Part shown: positions 17,938-28,585 of the stretch, piece after piece
Layout: every line of letters starts with the position of its first letter
How positions within the stretch are numbered: position 1 is the stretch's first letter
NCBI GenBank assembly: GCA_947488085.1
Contig: CANKYI010000001.1
Location: 930,001 to 994,000, forward strand
Length of the DNA stretch: 64,000 bases
Source of the DNA: an uncultured Erythrobacter sp.
GTDB taxonomy: Bacteria; Pseudomonadota; Alphaproteobacteria; Sphingomonadales; Sphingomonadaceae
Direction of reading: 5' to 3'
Notes under the pieces: generated by a model
The model's input: only the letters and a program-made list of their open reading frames with translations
The model's database searches: none
What the model was told of the DNA's origin: nothing
Program-made: the position numbers and the translations under genes

Positions 17938-19224
17938 TCAGCGACTGCCCATCGGCACATAATCACGCGCAGTCGGGCCAGTGTAAAGCTGACGCGGACG
18001 GCCAATAACTTGGCCCGGATCAGAGATCATTTCGTTCCATTGAGCAACCCAGCCCACTGTGCGCGCGAGCGCAAACAGAGCTGTGAACATTGTGGTCGGG
18101 AAGCCGATCGAGCTCAGGATAATCCCGGAATAGAAGTCCACATTCGGGAACAGCTTCTTCTCTTTGAAATAGTCATCGTTGAGCGCCAGTTCCTCGAGCC
18201 GTAATGCGGTCTCAAAAACAGGATCATCCACGTTCAGCGCCTCAAACACCTCTTTCAGCGTTTGCTGCATCACAGTCGCGCGCGGATCGTAATTTTTATA
18301 AACCCGATGGCCAAAGCCCATTAGGCGGAACGGATCGCTCTTATCCTTCGCACGTTCAATATAATGAGGAATACGGTCAGGCGAACCGATCTCTTGCAAC
18401 ATATTGAGCGCGGCTTCGTTGGCACCGCCATGTGCAGGACCCCAGAGGCAAGCAATGCCGGCCGCAATACATGCAAATGGGTTTGCACCTGAAGAACCCG
18501 CAAGCCGAACGGTTGAAGTCGACGCGTTCTGCTCGTGATCGGCGTGGAGGATGAATATCCGGTCCATCGCTTTTTCAATTGCGGGGTGAACCTCATATTC
18601 CTCTGCCGGAACACCAAAAGTCATCCGCAGGAAATTTCCCGTATAGCTCAGGTCATTCGTGGGCTGCATGAATGGCTGGCCCACCGCATACTTATAAGCC
18701 ATCGCCGCAATCGTCGGCATTTTGGCGATCAAGCGGTGCGAGCTGATCTTGCGGTGCTCCGGGTCCGAGATATCAGTGCTGTCATGGTAGAACGCGGAAA
18801 GAGCACCCACTACGCCGCACATAATCGCCATTGGGTGCGCGTCGCGGCGGAAACCGGTGTAGAACGTGTTTAACTGATCGTGCAGCATCGTGTGACGCGT
18901 AATCGTGTGCACAAACTCATCATGCTCGGCCTGATTGGGCAGCTCGCCATTGAGCAACAGGTAGGAGACTTCCATAAAGCTGGAATGTTCTGCCAATTGA
19001 CCGATGGGATAACCACGGTGGAGCAGTACGCCTTCTTGACCGTCAATATAGGTCAGCGCGCTTTCGCAGCTCGCGGTTGATTTATAGCCGGGGTCAAATG
19101 TGAAAGCGCCAGTTTGGCCGTAAAGCTTGCGAATATCGACTACATCAGGTCCGGTGCTGCCTTCGAGCACGGGAAAATCATAGGTTTCGCCGCCCAGTTC
19201 GAGTTTCGCCTGCTTGTCTGCCAA
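17938..19224 (-). CDS. gltA: Citrate synthase
   Basis: A 428-residue type I/II-like hexameric citrate synthase that condenses acetyl-CoA with oxaloacetate at the entry of the TCA cycle. The catalytic blocks are recognisable: LVHT-type His region in the middle ([15 protein letters not shown], near residue 265), [14 protein letters not shown] near residue 310, and the late Asp region (VDFYSGIIL near residue 360). The start is TTG at 19224 with a good ribosome site (AGGAGA) 6-7 bases upstream. It follows gltX by 41 bases on the same strand. Confidence 0.97.
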   Translation of the reverse strand: MADKQAKLELGGETYDFPVLEGSTGPDVVDIRKLYGQTGAFTFDPGYKSTASCESALTYIDGQEGVLLHRGYPIGQLAEHSSFMEVSYLLLNGELPNQAEHDEFVHTITRHTMLHDQLNTFYTGFRRDAHPMAIMCGVVGALSAFYHDSTDISDPEHRKISSHRLIAKMPTIAAMAYKYAVGQPFMQPTNDLSYTGNFLRMTFGVPAEEYEVHPAIEKAMDRIFILHADHEQNASTSTVRLAGSSGANPFACIAAGIACLWGPAHGGANEAALNMLQEIGSPDRIPHYIERAKDKSDPFRLMGFGHRVYKNYDPRATVMQQTLKEVFEALNVDDPVFETALRLEELALNDDYFKEKKLFPNVDFYSGIILSSIGFPTTMFTALFALARTVGWVAQWNEMISDPGQVIGRPRQLYTGPTARDYVPMGSR

Positions 19225-19265
19225 GGTTGGTCTCCTGCCCTAAATCTATCTATTCCCTCGCGGCT

Positions 19266-20654
19266 CTACGCAGCTTGCGCGTTGAGCCGTGCCAGGGATT
19301 CTTCCCGTCCTAAAAGGACCAGAACATCGAAAATACCGGGCGAGGTTGTCGTCCCGGTGAGTGCTGCGCGCATCGGCTGCGCCAGCTTGCCAAAGCCCAA
19401 TCCCTGTTCCTCAGCAAGCGTTTTGGTAGTGGCTTCGAGAGCCTCGATTGTCCAGCTATTTGTCGCCGCAAGCGCCTCTGAAATCGAGACAAGCCGCGCG
19501 CGACCGTCATCGTCGAGGAATTTTGCTGCCTTTTCTGTCATCGAAAGTGGTCGTGATGCGAATAAAAATCCAGCACCATCAGCCAGTTCATCGAGATTCT
19601 TCGCACGAGGTTTGAGCACTGGCATGGCCTTAGTCAACAACGCTAGGTCTGCATCACCTTCCATCCGCTCGGCCACTAGTGGCGCAAGCACCGCATCATC
19701 GCTTTCACGAATATAGTGCCCGTTCAGGTTCTCCAGCTTTTTGATGTCAAATCGCGAGGGGCCTTTGCCAACGCCTGCTAGATCAAACAACTCAATGGCT
19801 TCCGCACGCGTGATTTCCTCGCGATCACCGTGGCCCCAACCAAGTCGCAGCAGATAGTTAAACAAAGCATCGGGAAGAATGCCCATCTCATCGCGATATG
19901 CCTCAACCCCCAATGCCCCATGACGCTTGGACAATTTCGCACCGTCCGAACCATGGATCAGCGGGATATGCGCATAGGTCGGGCGATCCCATCCCATCGC
20001 ATCATAAATTGGCAATTGTCGGAAAGCGTTGTTGAGGTGATCATCGCCGCGCACGACATGCGTCACACCCATATCGTGATCATCAACCACAACCGCGAGC
20101 ATGTAGGTCGGCGTGCCATCAGCGCGCAGGATGATATAGTCATCAAGTTCCGCATTCTGGACCGAAACAACTCCCTGAACCTCATCCTGGATGGTGGTTT
20201 CGCCATCTAAGGGGGTCTTCAATCGGATAGTGAAGGGCGCATTCGCATCGGCTTCAGAGGGATCGCGGTCGCGCCAACGCCCATCATATCGCATCGGCTG
20301 CTTATTCGCGCGCTGCTCTTCCCGCATTGCGCTAAGCTCTTCAGGGGTCGCAAAGCACTTATAGGCATGACCAGCCTCAAGGAGTTGATGCGCGACTTCC
20401 GTATGCCGCTCCACTTGTTTCGATTGAAATGTAGGCGCGTCGTCATAATCGAGACCGAGCCAATCGAGCCCATCAAGAATTGCGTCAATCGCCTCCTGAG
20501 AGGAACGCTTCTTATCAGTGTCCTCAATCCGCAACAGCGCCCGTCCGCCGTGATGGCGAGCATAAAGCCAATTGAACAGCGCCGTGCGCGCACCACCAAT
20601 ATGCAGAAATCCGGTGGGCGAGGGCGCAAATCGGGTGACGATGTCGCTTGCCAT
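19266..20654 (-). CDS. gltX: Glutamate--tRNA ligase
   Basis: A 462-residue class I aminoacyl-tRNA synthetase. The HIGH-type motif is HIGG (residues 18-21, within [19 protein letters not shown]) and the KMSKS-type motif is KLSKRHGA near residue 240. Length and C-terminal anticodon-binding region are normal for a bacterial GluRS. Many alphaproteobacteria have two GltX copies, one charging tRNA-Gln with Glu; which kind this is cannot be told from sequence alone. It is divergent from comEC, with 67 bases between the starts. Confidence 0.95.
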   Translation of the reverse strand: MASDIVTRFAPSPTGFLHIGGARTALFNWLYARHHGGRALLRIEDTDKKRSSQEAIDAILDGLDWLGLDYDDAPTFQSKQVERHTEVAHQLLEAGHAYKCFATPEELSAMREEQRANKQPMRYDGRWRDRDPSEADANAPFTIRLKTPLDGETTIQDEVQGVVSVQNAELDDYIILRADGTPTYMLAVVVDDHDMGVTHVVRGDDHLNNAFRQLPIYDAMGWDRPTYAHIPLIHGSDGAKLSKRHGALGVEAYRDEMGILPDALFNYLLRLGWGHGDREEITRAEAIELFDLAGVGKGPSRFDIKKLENLNGHYIRESDDAVLAPLVAERMEGDADLALLTKAMPVLKPRAKNLDELADGAGFLFASRPLSMTEKAAKFLDDDGRARLVSISEALAATNSWTIEALEATTKTLAEEQGLGFGKLAQPMRAALTGTTTSPGIFDVLVLLGREESLARLNAQAA

Positions 20655-20721
20655 GAGCGCTTAATTCCTATTCATTCGCAACGATGCAAACCGAGCCAAG
20701 CGCCGCTGGGGGACATGGCTG

Positions 20722-22989
20722 ATGGCTGATGCGCCGATGATACCGATTGCGGGCGATCCTGAAAGCAGCGTTTCTGCCGACGGAACCGCGCCGTCCGGGC
20801 CGCGACGACCCACCTCGCGCCTGTGGCAAAGGGGCAGCGGATTGTCCAGCATTGCGAGCGCTATCGGCAATGGTGGCGAGCGATTTTTGAGCCATGCTGG
20901 GTTTGACCGAGCACCGTGGCTGGCCGTGGTGTTTGCTAGCGGCATTCTGACCTGGTTCGCGCTTAAAGCACCATGGCAATGGGCAGCCGCGATCGGAATC
21001 GCTTTGCTTATCGCCCTGTTCGCACTGGCTCTTTGGCGCGATGTGACAGAGCGCGATCAATTGCGTCGCGCGGTGATGGCCTGCTCGCTGATCTTCGCAA
21101 TGGGTATAGCAGTGATCTGGGTCCGTTCGGAGATGGTTGGAGCCGAGGCAATTGAGCGCCCTATCGTGGAGAGGGTGCAAGGCTTTGTGCTGGAGCGAAC
21201 CGACCAACCCTCACAAGATCGCATCCGCCTAACTCTGGCGGTTCGCGATGCCGAGACGGCAGAAAGTCGGAAGATTCGGGTCAATGTGCCATTCGAAGAG
21301 GCTGAGCGGGCCGAGGCTGAGTTCGATCTGCCTTACGGTGAAAGCGCGCTGAAAGAGGGCGCAATTGTGCGAATGCGTGTGCGCTTGATGCCGCCGGCAA
21401 GCCCGATGTTACCCGGCGCCTATGATTTTGCTCGCGCGGCCTGGTTTAAAGGACTGGCCGCCACTGGCAGTCTGATTGGCGAGATCGAAGTGGTCGAATT
21501 GCCGGACGCAGAATTTGGAATACCCTATTTTCAGCGCGCGCTCTCCGCACATGTCCGCTCGCGGGTAGATGGATCAGCCGGTACTATCGCTGCCGCCTTT
21601 GCGAGCGGAGATCGCGGAGCAATCCTAAAGGCGGACGAAGACGCAATGCGTGATGCGGGCCTTACGCATTTGCTGGCAATCAGCGGTTTACATGTGAGCG
21701 CTGTCATCGCAGCCGCATATCTGGTGGCGATCAAGCTACTCGCCTTATTCCCCGCATTGGCGCTGCGCGTTCGACTGCCGGTTATGGCCGCTTTGGTGGG
21801 AGCGCTGGCGGGGGTTTCATATACGCTCCTAACCGGTGCTCAAGTGCCCACAGTTCGCAGCTGTGTTGCCGCGATGTTGGTCCTTATCGCGCTTGCGATG
21901 GGGCGCGATGCGTTGTCCTTGCGCATGGTTGCAGTGGCAGCGATCTTCGTTCTGTTGCTTTGGCCCGAAAGCGTCATTGGACCCAGTTTCCAAATGAGCT
22001 TTTCCGCAGTCCTTGCTATCGTGGCACTCAGCACCAGTTCGCCAGTAAGAGCCTTTATGGCACCGCGCGAAGAGCCTTGGTTCAAACGAACGGGTCGCGG
22101 GATAGTGATGCTGTTCATCACCGGGTTGGTGATTGAGATAGCACTAATGCCTATCGTCCTGTTTCACTTTCACAGGGCAGGGCTTTATGGTGCCTTTGCT
22201 AATGTGATTGCCATCCCGCTTGTAACCTTTGTTTCCATGCCATTGATCGCAGTCGCCTTGATCTTCGACATCGTCGGTCTGGGTGCGCCGTTCTGGTGGT
22301 TGGCTGAGCAATCACTCAACCTGTTGTTGGGCATAGCGCGTTTCACTTCTAGCCAACCCGGAGCGGTCAAACTGATGCCGCAGATGAGCGGATTGGCCAT
22401 TGCTCTGTTCACAATAGGCGGTTTGTGGCTTGCTTTATGGAGTGGCGGGGCGCGCCTACTTGGGTTCCTTCCCGCGGCGGCAGCGACTGCAATGCTGGTC
22501 GCGACGCCCATTCCCGATGTGTTGATCGGACGCGAAGGTCGCCATGTTGGTATCACTATGACCGCAAGTGATGGGAGCCGCAGCCTGCTTTCGCTGCGCG
22601 ATAGTCGGTCATCCTATTCACGGGACAATCTGCTTGAGCTGTCCAGTGTGACCAGCGATCCTGTACCCTTAAGCGAGTGGGAAGGTGCGCGTTGCTCTAC
22701 TGAGTTCTGCACTCTTGTAATCACCAGAGGCAATCGTGATTGGACCCTTTTACTTGCCCGCAACCGCGACTTGATCGAAGAGCGCGCTCTGGCCGCCGCC
22801 TGTGAGCAAGTCGACATCGTTGTTGCTGATCGTTACCTTCCACGATCCTGTTCGCCGCGTTGGCTCAAAGCGGATCGTGGGTTGTTGCAGCAGACTGGCG
22901 GACTTGCACTCGATCTTGAAGGCGAGCGTATAACCAGTGTGGCAGCCGGACAGGGTCAGCACGGATGGTGGCGCGGGACCGAGGAGTGA
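20722..22989 (+). CDS. comEC: ComEC/Rec2 family DNA-uptake channel protein
   Basis: A 755-residue polytopic membrane protein. Residues 45-135 hold the first hydrophobic helices, residues 140-270 a DUF4131/OB-like periplasmic region, and residues 290-560 the Competence domain with the diagnostic GLTHLLAISGLHVS motif near residue 315. The C-terminal 170 residues lie where other ComEC proteins carry a metallo-beta-lactamase-like domain, but no HxHxDH is visible, so that domain is reduced or absent. In competent bacteria ComEC passes single-stranded DNA across the inner membrane; competence here is not shown. Confidence 0.9.
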   Translation: MADAPMIPIAGDPESSVSADGTAPSGPRRPTSRLWQRGSGLSSIASAIGNGGERFLSHAGFDRAPWLAVVFASGILTWFALKAPWQWAAAIGIALLIALFALALWRDVTERDQLRRAVMACSLIFAMGIAVIWVRSEMVGAEAIERPIVERVQGFVLERTDQPSQDRIRLTLAVRDAETAESRKIRVNVPFEEAERAEAEFDLPYGESALKEGAIVRMRVRLMPPASPMLPGAYDFARAAWFKGLAATGSLIGEIEVVELPDAEFGIPYFQRALSAHVRSRVDGSAGTIAAAFASGDRGAILKADEDAMRDAGLTHLLAISGLHVSAVIAAAYLVAIKLLALFPALALRVRLPVMAALVGALAGVSYTLLTGAQVPTVRSCVAAMLVLIALAMGRDALSLRMVAVAAIFVLLLWPESVIGPSFQMSFSAVLAIVALSTSSPVRAFMAPREEPWFKRTGRGIVMLFITGLVIEIALMPIVLFHFHRAGLYGAFANVIAIPLVTFVSMPLIAVALIFDIVGLGAPFWWLAEQSLNLLLGIARFTSSQPGAVKLMPQMSGLAIALFTIGGLWLALWSGGARLLGFLPAAAATAMLVATPIPDVLIGREGRHVGITMTASDGSRSLLSLRDSRSSYSRDNLLELSSVTSDPVPLSEWEGARCSTEFCTLVITRGNRDWTLLLARNRDLIEERALAAACEQVDIVVADRYLPRSCSPRWLKADRGLLQQTGGLALDLEGERITSVAAGQGQHGWWRGTEE

Positions 22990-23017
22990 TCTTCCTCAGG
23001 CCCCGCAAGCCATACAA

Positions 23018-23701
23018 TCAGTGATAGCGACGCAGAAGACCTGCAAGTTTGCCCTGAACCTCAACGTCGTCTGCACCATAGACCTGGGGGTCATAGGAGG
23101 CGTTGGCAGGGTCGAGCCGCACCAGTGAGCCATCCTTATGCAGGTATTTGAGCGTTGCTTCCTCGCCTTTCACCAATGCCACCACGATCTCACCATCGCG
23201 GGCGGTGTTGGTGCGACGAATGAGAGCAAAGTCACCATCGAAGATCCCAGCTTCAACCATAGAGTCACCAGACACCTCAAGCGCATAATGCTCACCAGGG
23301 CCAAGCAAAGCCGCGGGAACAGGCAGAGAGCTTTGGCCCTCTAACGCCTCAATCGGCGCACCTGCTGCGATCCGGCCATGAAGCGGGATCTCAATCACAT
23401 CATTGGCAGGCTCTGGTACGTTCACATTAGCTGCAGGAGGCACGATAGACGCAGGCGCTGCACTCGCACGCGGTGCAGGTGTTGCATCCTCCGGTTGCCG
23501 GATCACTTCCAGCGCACGTGCGCGGTTGGGTAGGCGGCGGATAAAGCCGCGTTCTTCCAAAGCCGAAATCAGGCGGTGAACGCCGGACTTGCTCTTCAAA
23601 TCGAGCGCTTCCTTCATCTCTTCGAAACTTGGCGAGACGCCAGTCTCTTCGAGCCGCTGTTGAATGAAGCGGATCAGTTCATGCTGTTTTGCCGTCAACA
23701 T
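23018..23701 (-). CDS. lexA: LexA repressor, SOS regulator
   Basis: A 227-residue LexA. Residues 1-65 form the winged-helix DNA-binding domain, followed by a linker rich in Ala and Pro, then the S24 self-cleavage domain. The cleavage site is Ala113-Gly114; the catalytic dyad is Ser147 (GDSM) and Lys185 (ATLKYL). I chose the ATG at 23701 ([12 protein letters not shown]), where LexA proteins begin; an upstream in-frame start adds 14 residues foreign to the family. A canonical operator lies 140 bases upstream (23842-23856), so the gene is very likely autoregulated. Confidence 0.97.
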   Translation of the reverse strand: MLTAKQHELIRFIQQRLEETGVSPSFEEMKEALDLKSKSGVHRLISALEERGFIRRLPNRARALEVIRQPEDATPAPRASAAPASIVPPAANVNVPEPANDVIEIPLHGRIAAGAPIEALEGQSSLPVPAALLGPGEHYALEVSGDSMVEAGIFDGDFALIRRTNTARDGEIVVALVKGEEATLKYLHKDGSLVRLDPANASYDPQVYGADDVEVQGKLAGLLRRYH

Positions 23702-23841
23702 GGGCAACCTTCCATAAAGCCGCACTATCGCGCTCAATGCCAAAGAGGCGCAGAGCAGTGCCAGTTCCTACGCGTTTTCAGAGGCACCCAGTTTTGTGAA
23801 AGCGGGATGCTTGTCTAACGCTCAACGCGCACCGATATGGT

Positions 23842-23856
23842 GAACGAATACAGAAC
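23842..23856 (-). promoter_or_regulatory. SOS box (LexA operator) of lexA
   Basis: On the minus strand this reads GTTC-TGTATTC-GTTC, an exact match to the alphaproteobacterial LexA consensus GTTC-N7-GTTC. It lies about 140 bases before the lexA start and after the convergent-free end of moeA's upstream partner, so lexA is the only gene it can control from here. This implies a lexA leader of some length or a promoter close to the box. Confidence 0.85.
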
Positions 23857-23912
23857 AAGTAGGCAACTTGATTCCTCGAGTCAAGCGCTCAAGCCACTCA
23901 AACCCACGCAAT

Positions 23913-25091
23913 TCAGCCATTCTGGAGTTTGTACACCGTGACGCGCTCGCCTTCTTGCACCGCAGGCGCATGAGCGCGCCGGTCGATCAAGCAGTTCGCA
24001 CTCGCCAATGCCCGCAAAGCGCTTGAGTCCTGCGAGGTAACCGGTCGCACCGTGTCTCCATCGCTAAACCCTCTCAGGAACTCGCGCCTTGAGCCCGTCG
24101 TGGGCAAAGCCTCTGAAGCGACCCGCGTTTGCGCTCTTGGTAGCGCATCGCCCACTCCCATAGCCGCGCGCACCAGCGGCATCGCGAACAGGAACGCAGT
24201 CACGAAGCTCGACACCGGATTGCCAGGTAGGCCAAGCACGACCTGTGCGCCGCGTGTGGCCACCATCAACGGCTTGCCGGGCTTGATCGCGACCTTCCAG
24301 AACGCGAGGTCTGCGCCCCAGTCCACCAAAGCATGCTGGATCAGATCGTGATCGCCGACCGACGCACCGCCGGATGTGATGAGGATGTCAGCGCCTTCCG
24401 CCTGCGCCAACGCCTCTGCCAATGCACTGCGGTCGTCAGGCACGGGCCCTAGTCTCTCGGTCGCGCCGACCAGCGGCGCCAGCATTGCAGCGATCATCGC
24501 GCCGTTGCTGGCGGGGATCTGGTCAGGTCCGCAATTGGTCGGGTCGAGTGATAGCTCGTCTCCGCTATCGAGGATCGCAACCGTGGGGCGGCGGCTGACT
24601 GGCACCGCGCCATGCCCTGCTGCCATGGCCAAGGCGATCTGCGCAGGGCCGATCAGCGTGCCTTGGGGCAGCAGCGCATCGCCATCGCCAAAGTCGAAGC
24701 CGCGCTTTCGCACATGGCGCGCTGGCGGAGGGGGCTCGCTGCTCGTCACCTCTCCATCGGACACCTCTGCATTCTCTTGGATCAGCACTCGGTCGCTGCC
24801 CGCTGGCATGTGTGCGCCGGTTGAGATGCGCGCGGCTTGTCCCGGCTTGAGAGTGCCAGCGAACGGCATGCCTGCGCGGCTCTCGCCAACCAGCCTCCAT
24901 GGTCCTTCTCCTGCAATCGCATAGCCATCCATCGCCGACAGGTCGGAGGGCGGCTGCGTGCGCTGTGCAGTGAGGTCTCTTGCCAAGACGCGTCCCGAGG
25001 CCTCCTCTATCGGAACCACTTCAGACACCACCTGTGGTGCCAATGCGAGTAACCGCTTCTGCGCCTCCTCAAGCGGCAGCAGCTCGCTCAT
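23913..25091 (-). CDS. moeA: Molybdopterin molybdotransferase MoeA
   Basis: A 392-residue enzyme that inserts molybdate into adenylated molybdopterin, the last common step of molybdenum cofactor synthesis. Family blocks: SAMDGYA near residue 55, [12 protein letters not shown] near residue 93, the [11 protein letters not shown] molybdopterin-binding loop near residue 240, and LPGNPVSS near residue 288. I placed the start at the ATG (25091) that overlaps the moaC stop in an ATGA, with a GGAG-type site upstream; a further in-frame ATG adds 5 residues. Confidence 0.95.
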   Translation of the reverse strand: MSELLPLEEAQKRLLALAPQVVSEVVPIEEASGRVLARDLTAQRTQPPSDLSAMDGYAIAGEGPWRLVGESRAGMPFAGTLKPGQAARISTGAHMPAGSDRVLIQENAEVSDGEVTSSEPPPPARHVRKRGFDFGDGDALLPQGTLIGPAQIALAMAAGHGAVPVSRRPTVAILDSGDELSLDPTNCGPDQIPASNGAMIAAMLAPLVGATERLGPVPDDRSALAEALAQAEGADILITSGGASVGDHDLIQHALVDWGADLAFWKVAIKPGKPLMVATRGAQVVLGLPGNPVSSFVTAFLFAMPLVRAAMGVGDALPRAQTRVASEALPTTGSRREFLRGFSDGDTVRPVTSQDSSALRALASANCLIDRRAHAPAVQEGERVTVYKLQNG

Positions 25092-25561
25092 CCTTCTGCC
25101 CTCCAAGTGCCGCTCTTCCCGCCGCGCTTCTCGATCAGGCGAACCGCGCCAATCACCATGCCTTTGTCGATTGCCTTCGCCATGTCGTAGATCGTCAGCA
25201 ACGCGGTCGAGACCGCCACCATCGCCTCCATCTCAACGCCGGTCTTTCCGGTCAGCGAAGCGGTCGCAGTGGCCTGGACTGCGTCATCTCCGAACGTGAA
25301 GTCGATGTTGACCGCTTCCAGCCCCAGAGGATGGCATAACGGGATCAGCTCACCTGTCCGTTTAGCGGCCATGATCCCGGCAATGCGGGCGGTGCCCAAC
25401 ACATCGCCTTTTGGCGCATCGCCTGCGCGGATCGCGCTGAGCGCATTGGCGGACATCGTGATCGTACCCGATGCTATCGCAACACGGTGCGTCTCGGCTT
25501 TTCCGCCCACATCGACCATATGAGCCGCACCGTCTTCGCCAATATGCGTGAGATCGTTCAT
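25088..25561 (-). CDS. moaC: Cyclic pyranopterin monophosphate synthase MoaC
   Basis: A 157-residue protein that completes the conversion of GTP to cyclic pyranopterin monophosphate, the first molybdenum cofactor step. Conserved blocks are present: LIPLCHPL near residue 73, [10 protein letters not shown] near residue 108 and the [11 protein letters not shown] motif near residue 125. The start is the ATG at 25561 (MNDLTHI). The 183 bases between trpC and this gene hold no credible gene; a short inverted repeat (arms TGTCCT/AGGACA, 25714-25727) has no T-run. Confidence 0.96.
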   Translation of the reverse strand: MNDLTHIGEDGAAHMVDVGGKAETHRVAIASGTITMSANALSAIRAGDAPKGDVLGTARIAGIMAAKRTGELIPLCHPLGLEAVNIDFTFGDDAVQATATASLTGKTGVEMEAMVAVSTALLTIYDMAKAIDKGMVIGAVRLIEKRGGKSGTWRAEG

Positions 25562-25744
25562 TTTCAAAACCTTAGCTGATGCTTCAGCAAAACTGCCTTA
25601 AGAGACATGGACCGCATGTTACACGCTCTAGTAGGATTTATCGCCGCCTTTGCGCGATGGACAAAATTGGGGAGGGGTGCAGGGCAACTCATCGGCCCCT
25701 CATGCCAGAATCGTGTCCTGTAGGACAGCGGTCCATTGACCCGT

Positions 25745-26536
25745 TCAGCCATTCAAGAGCGTGCGCGTTGCCGCCTCGATATCGTCATTGCGCATCAGGC
25801 TTTCCCCGACGAGGAAGTTGCGCACACCGCTTTTCGCGAGACGCTGGCAATCATCATGGCTCGCAATGCCGCTTTCACCGACTGCAAAGTGATGACCTTC
25901 ACCGATCAACCCGGCCAATCGCTCGGTCGTAGCAATGTCGGTTTTGAACGTCTTTAGATTGCGATTGTTGATGCCGATCATCGCAGACTTCAGATTACTA
26001 AGAGCGCGATCCAATTCTGCTTCGTCATGCACCTCGACAAGAATATCCATTTCAAGCGTCGAGGCCGCGTCTTCGATCTCTTTCATCACGCTGGTTTCAA
26101 GCGCTGCAACAATGATCAGGATTGCATCAGCCCCCATCGCGCGCGCCTCTAAGCACTGCCACGGATCAACCATGAAATCCTTGCGCAGCACGGGTAAGTC
26201 ACACGCGGCGCGGGCGGCGATAAGGTAATCCTCGTGCCCCTGAAAATAGTGTTCATCGGTGAGGACTGAAAGGCAAGTTGCACCGCCCGCTTGATAGGAG
26301 GCGGCGTGTTCTGCAGGACGGAAATCCTCACGGATCACACCTTTGGAGGGGCTGGCTTTCTTGACTTCCGCGATCAATCCAAAGCCGGTTTTACTGGCCT
26401 GGCGCAATTCCCACTCGAACCCGCGCACTTCGCTTTGTTCAGCAGCACGCGCTTCAAGGTCCGCAATTGAGATTGCAGCTTTGCGACGGGCGACCTCGCG
26501 GCCTGTGTTAAGGCAGATTTCTTCTAGCTTGTTCAT
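25745..26536 (-). CDS. trpC: Indole-3-glycerol phosphate synthase
   Basis: A 263-residue TIM-barrel enzyme that closes the indole ring in tryptophan synthesis. Recognised by the [12 protein letters not shown] block near residue 55, [12 protein letters not shown] near residue 112, and the [11 protein letters not shown] and VGESGI blocks near residues 180 and 213. The start chosen is the ATG at 26536 (MNKLEEI), 4 bases after the trpD stop; the longer frame adds 7 unrelated residues. Confidence 0.97.
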   Translation of the reverse strand: MNKLEEICLNTGREVARRKAAISIADLEARAAEQSEVRGFEWELRQASKTGFGLIAEVKKASPSKGVIREDFRPAEHAASYQAGGATCLSVLTDEHYFQGHEDYLIAARAACDLPVLRKDFMVDPWQCLEARAMGADAILIIVAALETSVMKEIEDAASTLEMDILVEVHDEAELDRALSNLKSAMIGINNRNLKTFKTDIATTERLAGLIGEGHHFAVGESGIASHDDCQRLAKSGVRNFLVGESLMRNDDIEAATRTLLNG

Positions 26537-26540
26537 GGGC

Positions 26541-27533
26541 TTATTTCGCCAACGCAATCCATTGTTCGAGCAGCGCCTTTGCGCGGCCTGAATCGAGCGC
26601 TTCGGCAGCCATTGCCACCCCTTCGGGCCATTCGGACGCCTTATCTGCGACTATTAAAGCACCGGCTGCATTGAGCAAAACAGCATCGCGATAGGGGCCA
26701 GGTGTCCCTTCAAGCAGCGCTTTCAACGCCGCTGCATTATGGACGGCATCGTCGCCTCGGATTGCTTCAATTGGGGCAAGCGGCAGGCCCGCCTCATCAG
26801 GGTGCAGACGGTTCATTTCAAATGCATTGCCGGTGACCACAGCGACTTCATTGCCGCCCGCAAGGCTCAACTCGTCGAGTCCCTCATCACCCGAAACGAT
26901 CAAAGAGCGCCCGGTGCCCAATTTCGCCATAGCGCCCGCATAAATCGGAACATAGGCCGGGCGGGCAATTCCGATCAACTGACTGGTAACACCAGCGGGG
27001 TTTGAGAGGGGCCCCATCAGGTTGAAGATTGTGCGTCGGCCGATCCGTTTGCGGATTGGTTGGATGCGGCCCATGGCGGGATGGTGGTTCTTTGCAAACA
27101 GGAAGCAGATACCGATCTCCGCCAGCGTCTTTTCCGCCGTTGCGCCCGCTGCATCCATATCGAGGCCAAGTGCCTCCAGCGTATCCGCCGCGCCCGCTTT
27201 GGATGATGCGGCACGGTTCCCGTGCTTGGCAACCGGAATACCGCAGGCCGCCACGACCAAGCTAACGGCGGTTGAGACATTGAGCGTATGGTGCCCATCG
27301 CCGCCAGTGCCACAGACATCAATCGAGCCGTCTGGCGCATCAATCGGGATCAAGCGCGCGCGCAACGCCCGTGCTGCGCCCGCAATCTCATCAGACGTCT
27401 CGCCGCGCGCGGAAAGAGCCACAAGAAAGGCTTCGATCTCGTCCTCAGTCGTGCCCCCATCCAAAAGCGTGCCGAAAGCGGTTTCAGCCTCGGTCTCGTT
27501 CAACGGTTTGCTCACATCGGGAAGCGCGCTCAT
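26541..27533 (-). CDS. trpD: Anthranilate phosphoribosyltransferase
   Basis: A 330-residue enzyme transferring phosphoribose to anthranilate. The phosphoribosyl-pyrophosphate loop [16 protein letters not shown] is at about residues 74-89 and the [12 protein letters not shown] block follows near residue 104. Length is standard. Its ATG overlaps the trpG stop in an ATGA, so G and D are translationally coupled, followed by trpC. Confidence 0.97.
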   Translation of the reverse strand: MSALPDVSKPLNETEAETAFGTLLDGGTTEDEIEAFLVALSARGETSDEIAGAARALRARLIPIDAPDGSIDVCGTGGDGHHTLNVSTAVSLVVAACGIPVAKHGNRAASSKAGAADTLEALGLDMDAAGATAEKTLAEIGICFLFAKNHHPAMGRIQPIRKRIGRRTIFNLMGPLSNPAGVTSQLIGIARPAYVPIYAGAMAKLGTGRSLIVSGDEGLDELSLAGGNEVAVVTGNAFEMNRLHPDEAGLPLAPIEAIRGDDAVHNAAALKALLEGTPGPYRDAVLLNAAGALIVADKASEWPEGVAMAAEALDSGRAKALLEQWIALAK

Positions 27534-28141
27534 GCGGATAGCCTTTCGGGAAGGCGCGCATCGACGCCGCAGATTTTGAGGAAATTGGCAAGCAGGGCGT
27601 GGCCATGCTCGGTTGCGATGCTCTCTGGATGGAATTGCACACCGTGAATGGGCAGGCTCTCATGGCGAAAACCCATTACGCTGGCATGGTCGCCGCCGGG
27701 CGTTTCTGCGCGCGCATTGGCAAGCAGTGAGCCAGGCACGTCCACCACTTCAAGGCTGTGATATCGCGTCGCGGTAAAGGGTGAGGGGAGATCTGCAAAC
27801 ACTCCCGTTCCATCATGCGTTACTGGAGAGGTCTTGCCATGCATCAACCCGCCGCGTGTGACGGTACCGCCGAAATGCTGACCGATGGATTGATGGCCAA
27901 GGCACACCCCCAGCAAAGGCTTTGCCGCATCAGCACAGGCCGCGACCAGATCAAGGCTGATCCCAGCTTCATTCGGAGTGCATGGCCCGGGCGAGATGAG
28001 AAACCCGCTTGCACCGGTTGCCAGAGCTTCTGCCGCAGACATGGCGTCGTTCCGTTCCACTCGCACTTCTGCACCCAATTCCATCAGATAATGGACCAGA
28101 TTGAACGTGAAGCTGTCGTAATTGTCGATGACGAGAATCAT
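27530..28141 (-). CDS. trpG: Anthranilate synthase glutamine amidotransferase subunit
   Basis: A 203-residue class I glutamine amidotransferase that supplies ammonia to TrpE. The nucleophile is Cys80 in [10 protein letters not shown], and the C-terminal VQFHPES block gives the catalytic His and Glu. The N-terminus ([15 protein letters not shown]) is typical of TrpG/PabA; TrpG is preferred because trpD and trpC follow at once. The matching trpE lies about 2.2 kb upstream, separated by three unrelated genes. The same subunit may also serve PabB for folate. Confidence 0.95.
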   Translation of the reverse strand: MILVIDNYDSFTFNLVHYLMELGAEVRVERNDAMSAAEALATGASGFLISPGPCTPNEAGISLDLVAACADAAKPLLGVCLGHQSIGQHFGGTVTRGGLMHGKTSPVTHDGTGVFADLPSPFTATRYHSLEVVDVPGSLLANARAETPGGDHASVMGFRHESLPIHGVQFHPESIATEHGHALLANFLKICGVDARLPERLSA

Positions 28142-28165
28142 GTAATGGCTTTCGCGGAATTGGCT

Positions 28166-28585
28166 CTAGGGTTCAAGCCGCGCGGTGAGTGCGGCGTCTG
28201 CCGATACCGCAATCAGCGCGCCAACCGCATAAGCGGCAATGTCCTCCCACGTGAACGTCGTACCAAGCACGATGCGCGCGATTGGGTTGTCCTGAAGACC
28301 AAGCAGAGTGAGGGCATCGACGTACTGCATGATCTCGATCACAACACCGACGAGAAAAGCGAATAGGGCAGCTGTCCAGCGGCGAAGGTTAATCACACTC
28401 AAGAGCGCACAATATACCAGCACAACGGCCAGCACATCGCCAAGGACGGGGCGCACAAAACTGTCACGGACGAAAAGGGCAATAACGATCTCAATTGGCA
28501 AAAGAGCCGCAGCGGCAAGCGCATATCCGCGGTGCAATCTCACTCTATTGGTCAGCAAATCGATCCGTTGCGCGCACCAGTCCAT
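28166..28585 (-). CDS. DUF2809 family small membrane protein
   Basis: A protein of about 139 residues with four predicted membrane helices, matching DUF2809 by the RLHRGYALAAA start and the GTTFTWEDIAAYAVGA segment near the end. Function unknown. The start is uncertain: ATG at 28585 overlaps the iminopeptidase gene by 41 bases, whereas a GTG at 28543 follows that gene's stop directly and still keeps the conserved RLHRGY. It ends 24 bases before trpG. Confidence 0.7.
   Translation of the reverse strand: MDWCAQRIDLLTNRVRLHRGYALAAAALLPIEIVIALFVRDSFVRPVLGDVLAVVLVYCALLSVINLRRWTAALFAFLVGVVIEIMQYVDALTLLGLQDNPIARIVLGTTFTWEDIAAYAVGALIAVSADAALTARLEP

Noticed and set aside
22470-22989. Metallo-beta-lactamase domain at the ComEC C-terminus
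   Set aside because: Expected in many ComEC proteins, but no HxHxDH motif is visible in the C-terminal 170 residues, so I do not claim it.
25564-25752. 62-codon minus-strand frame between trpC and moaC
   Set aside because: Begins inside trpC, ends over the moaC start, has no family likeness and reads like chance.
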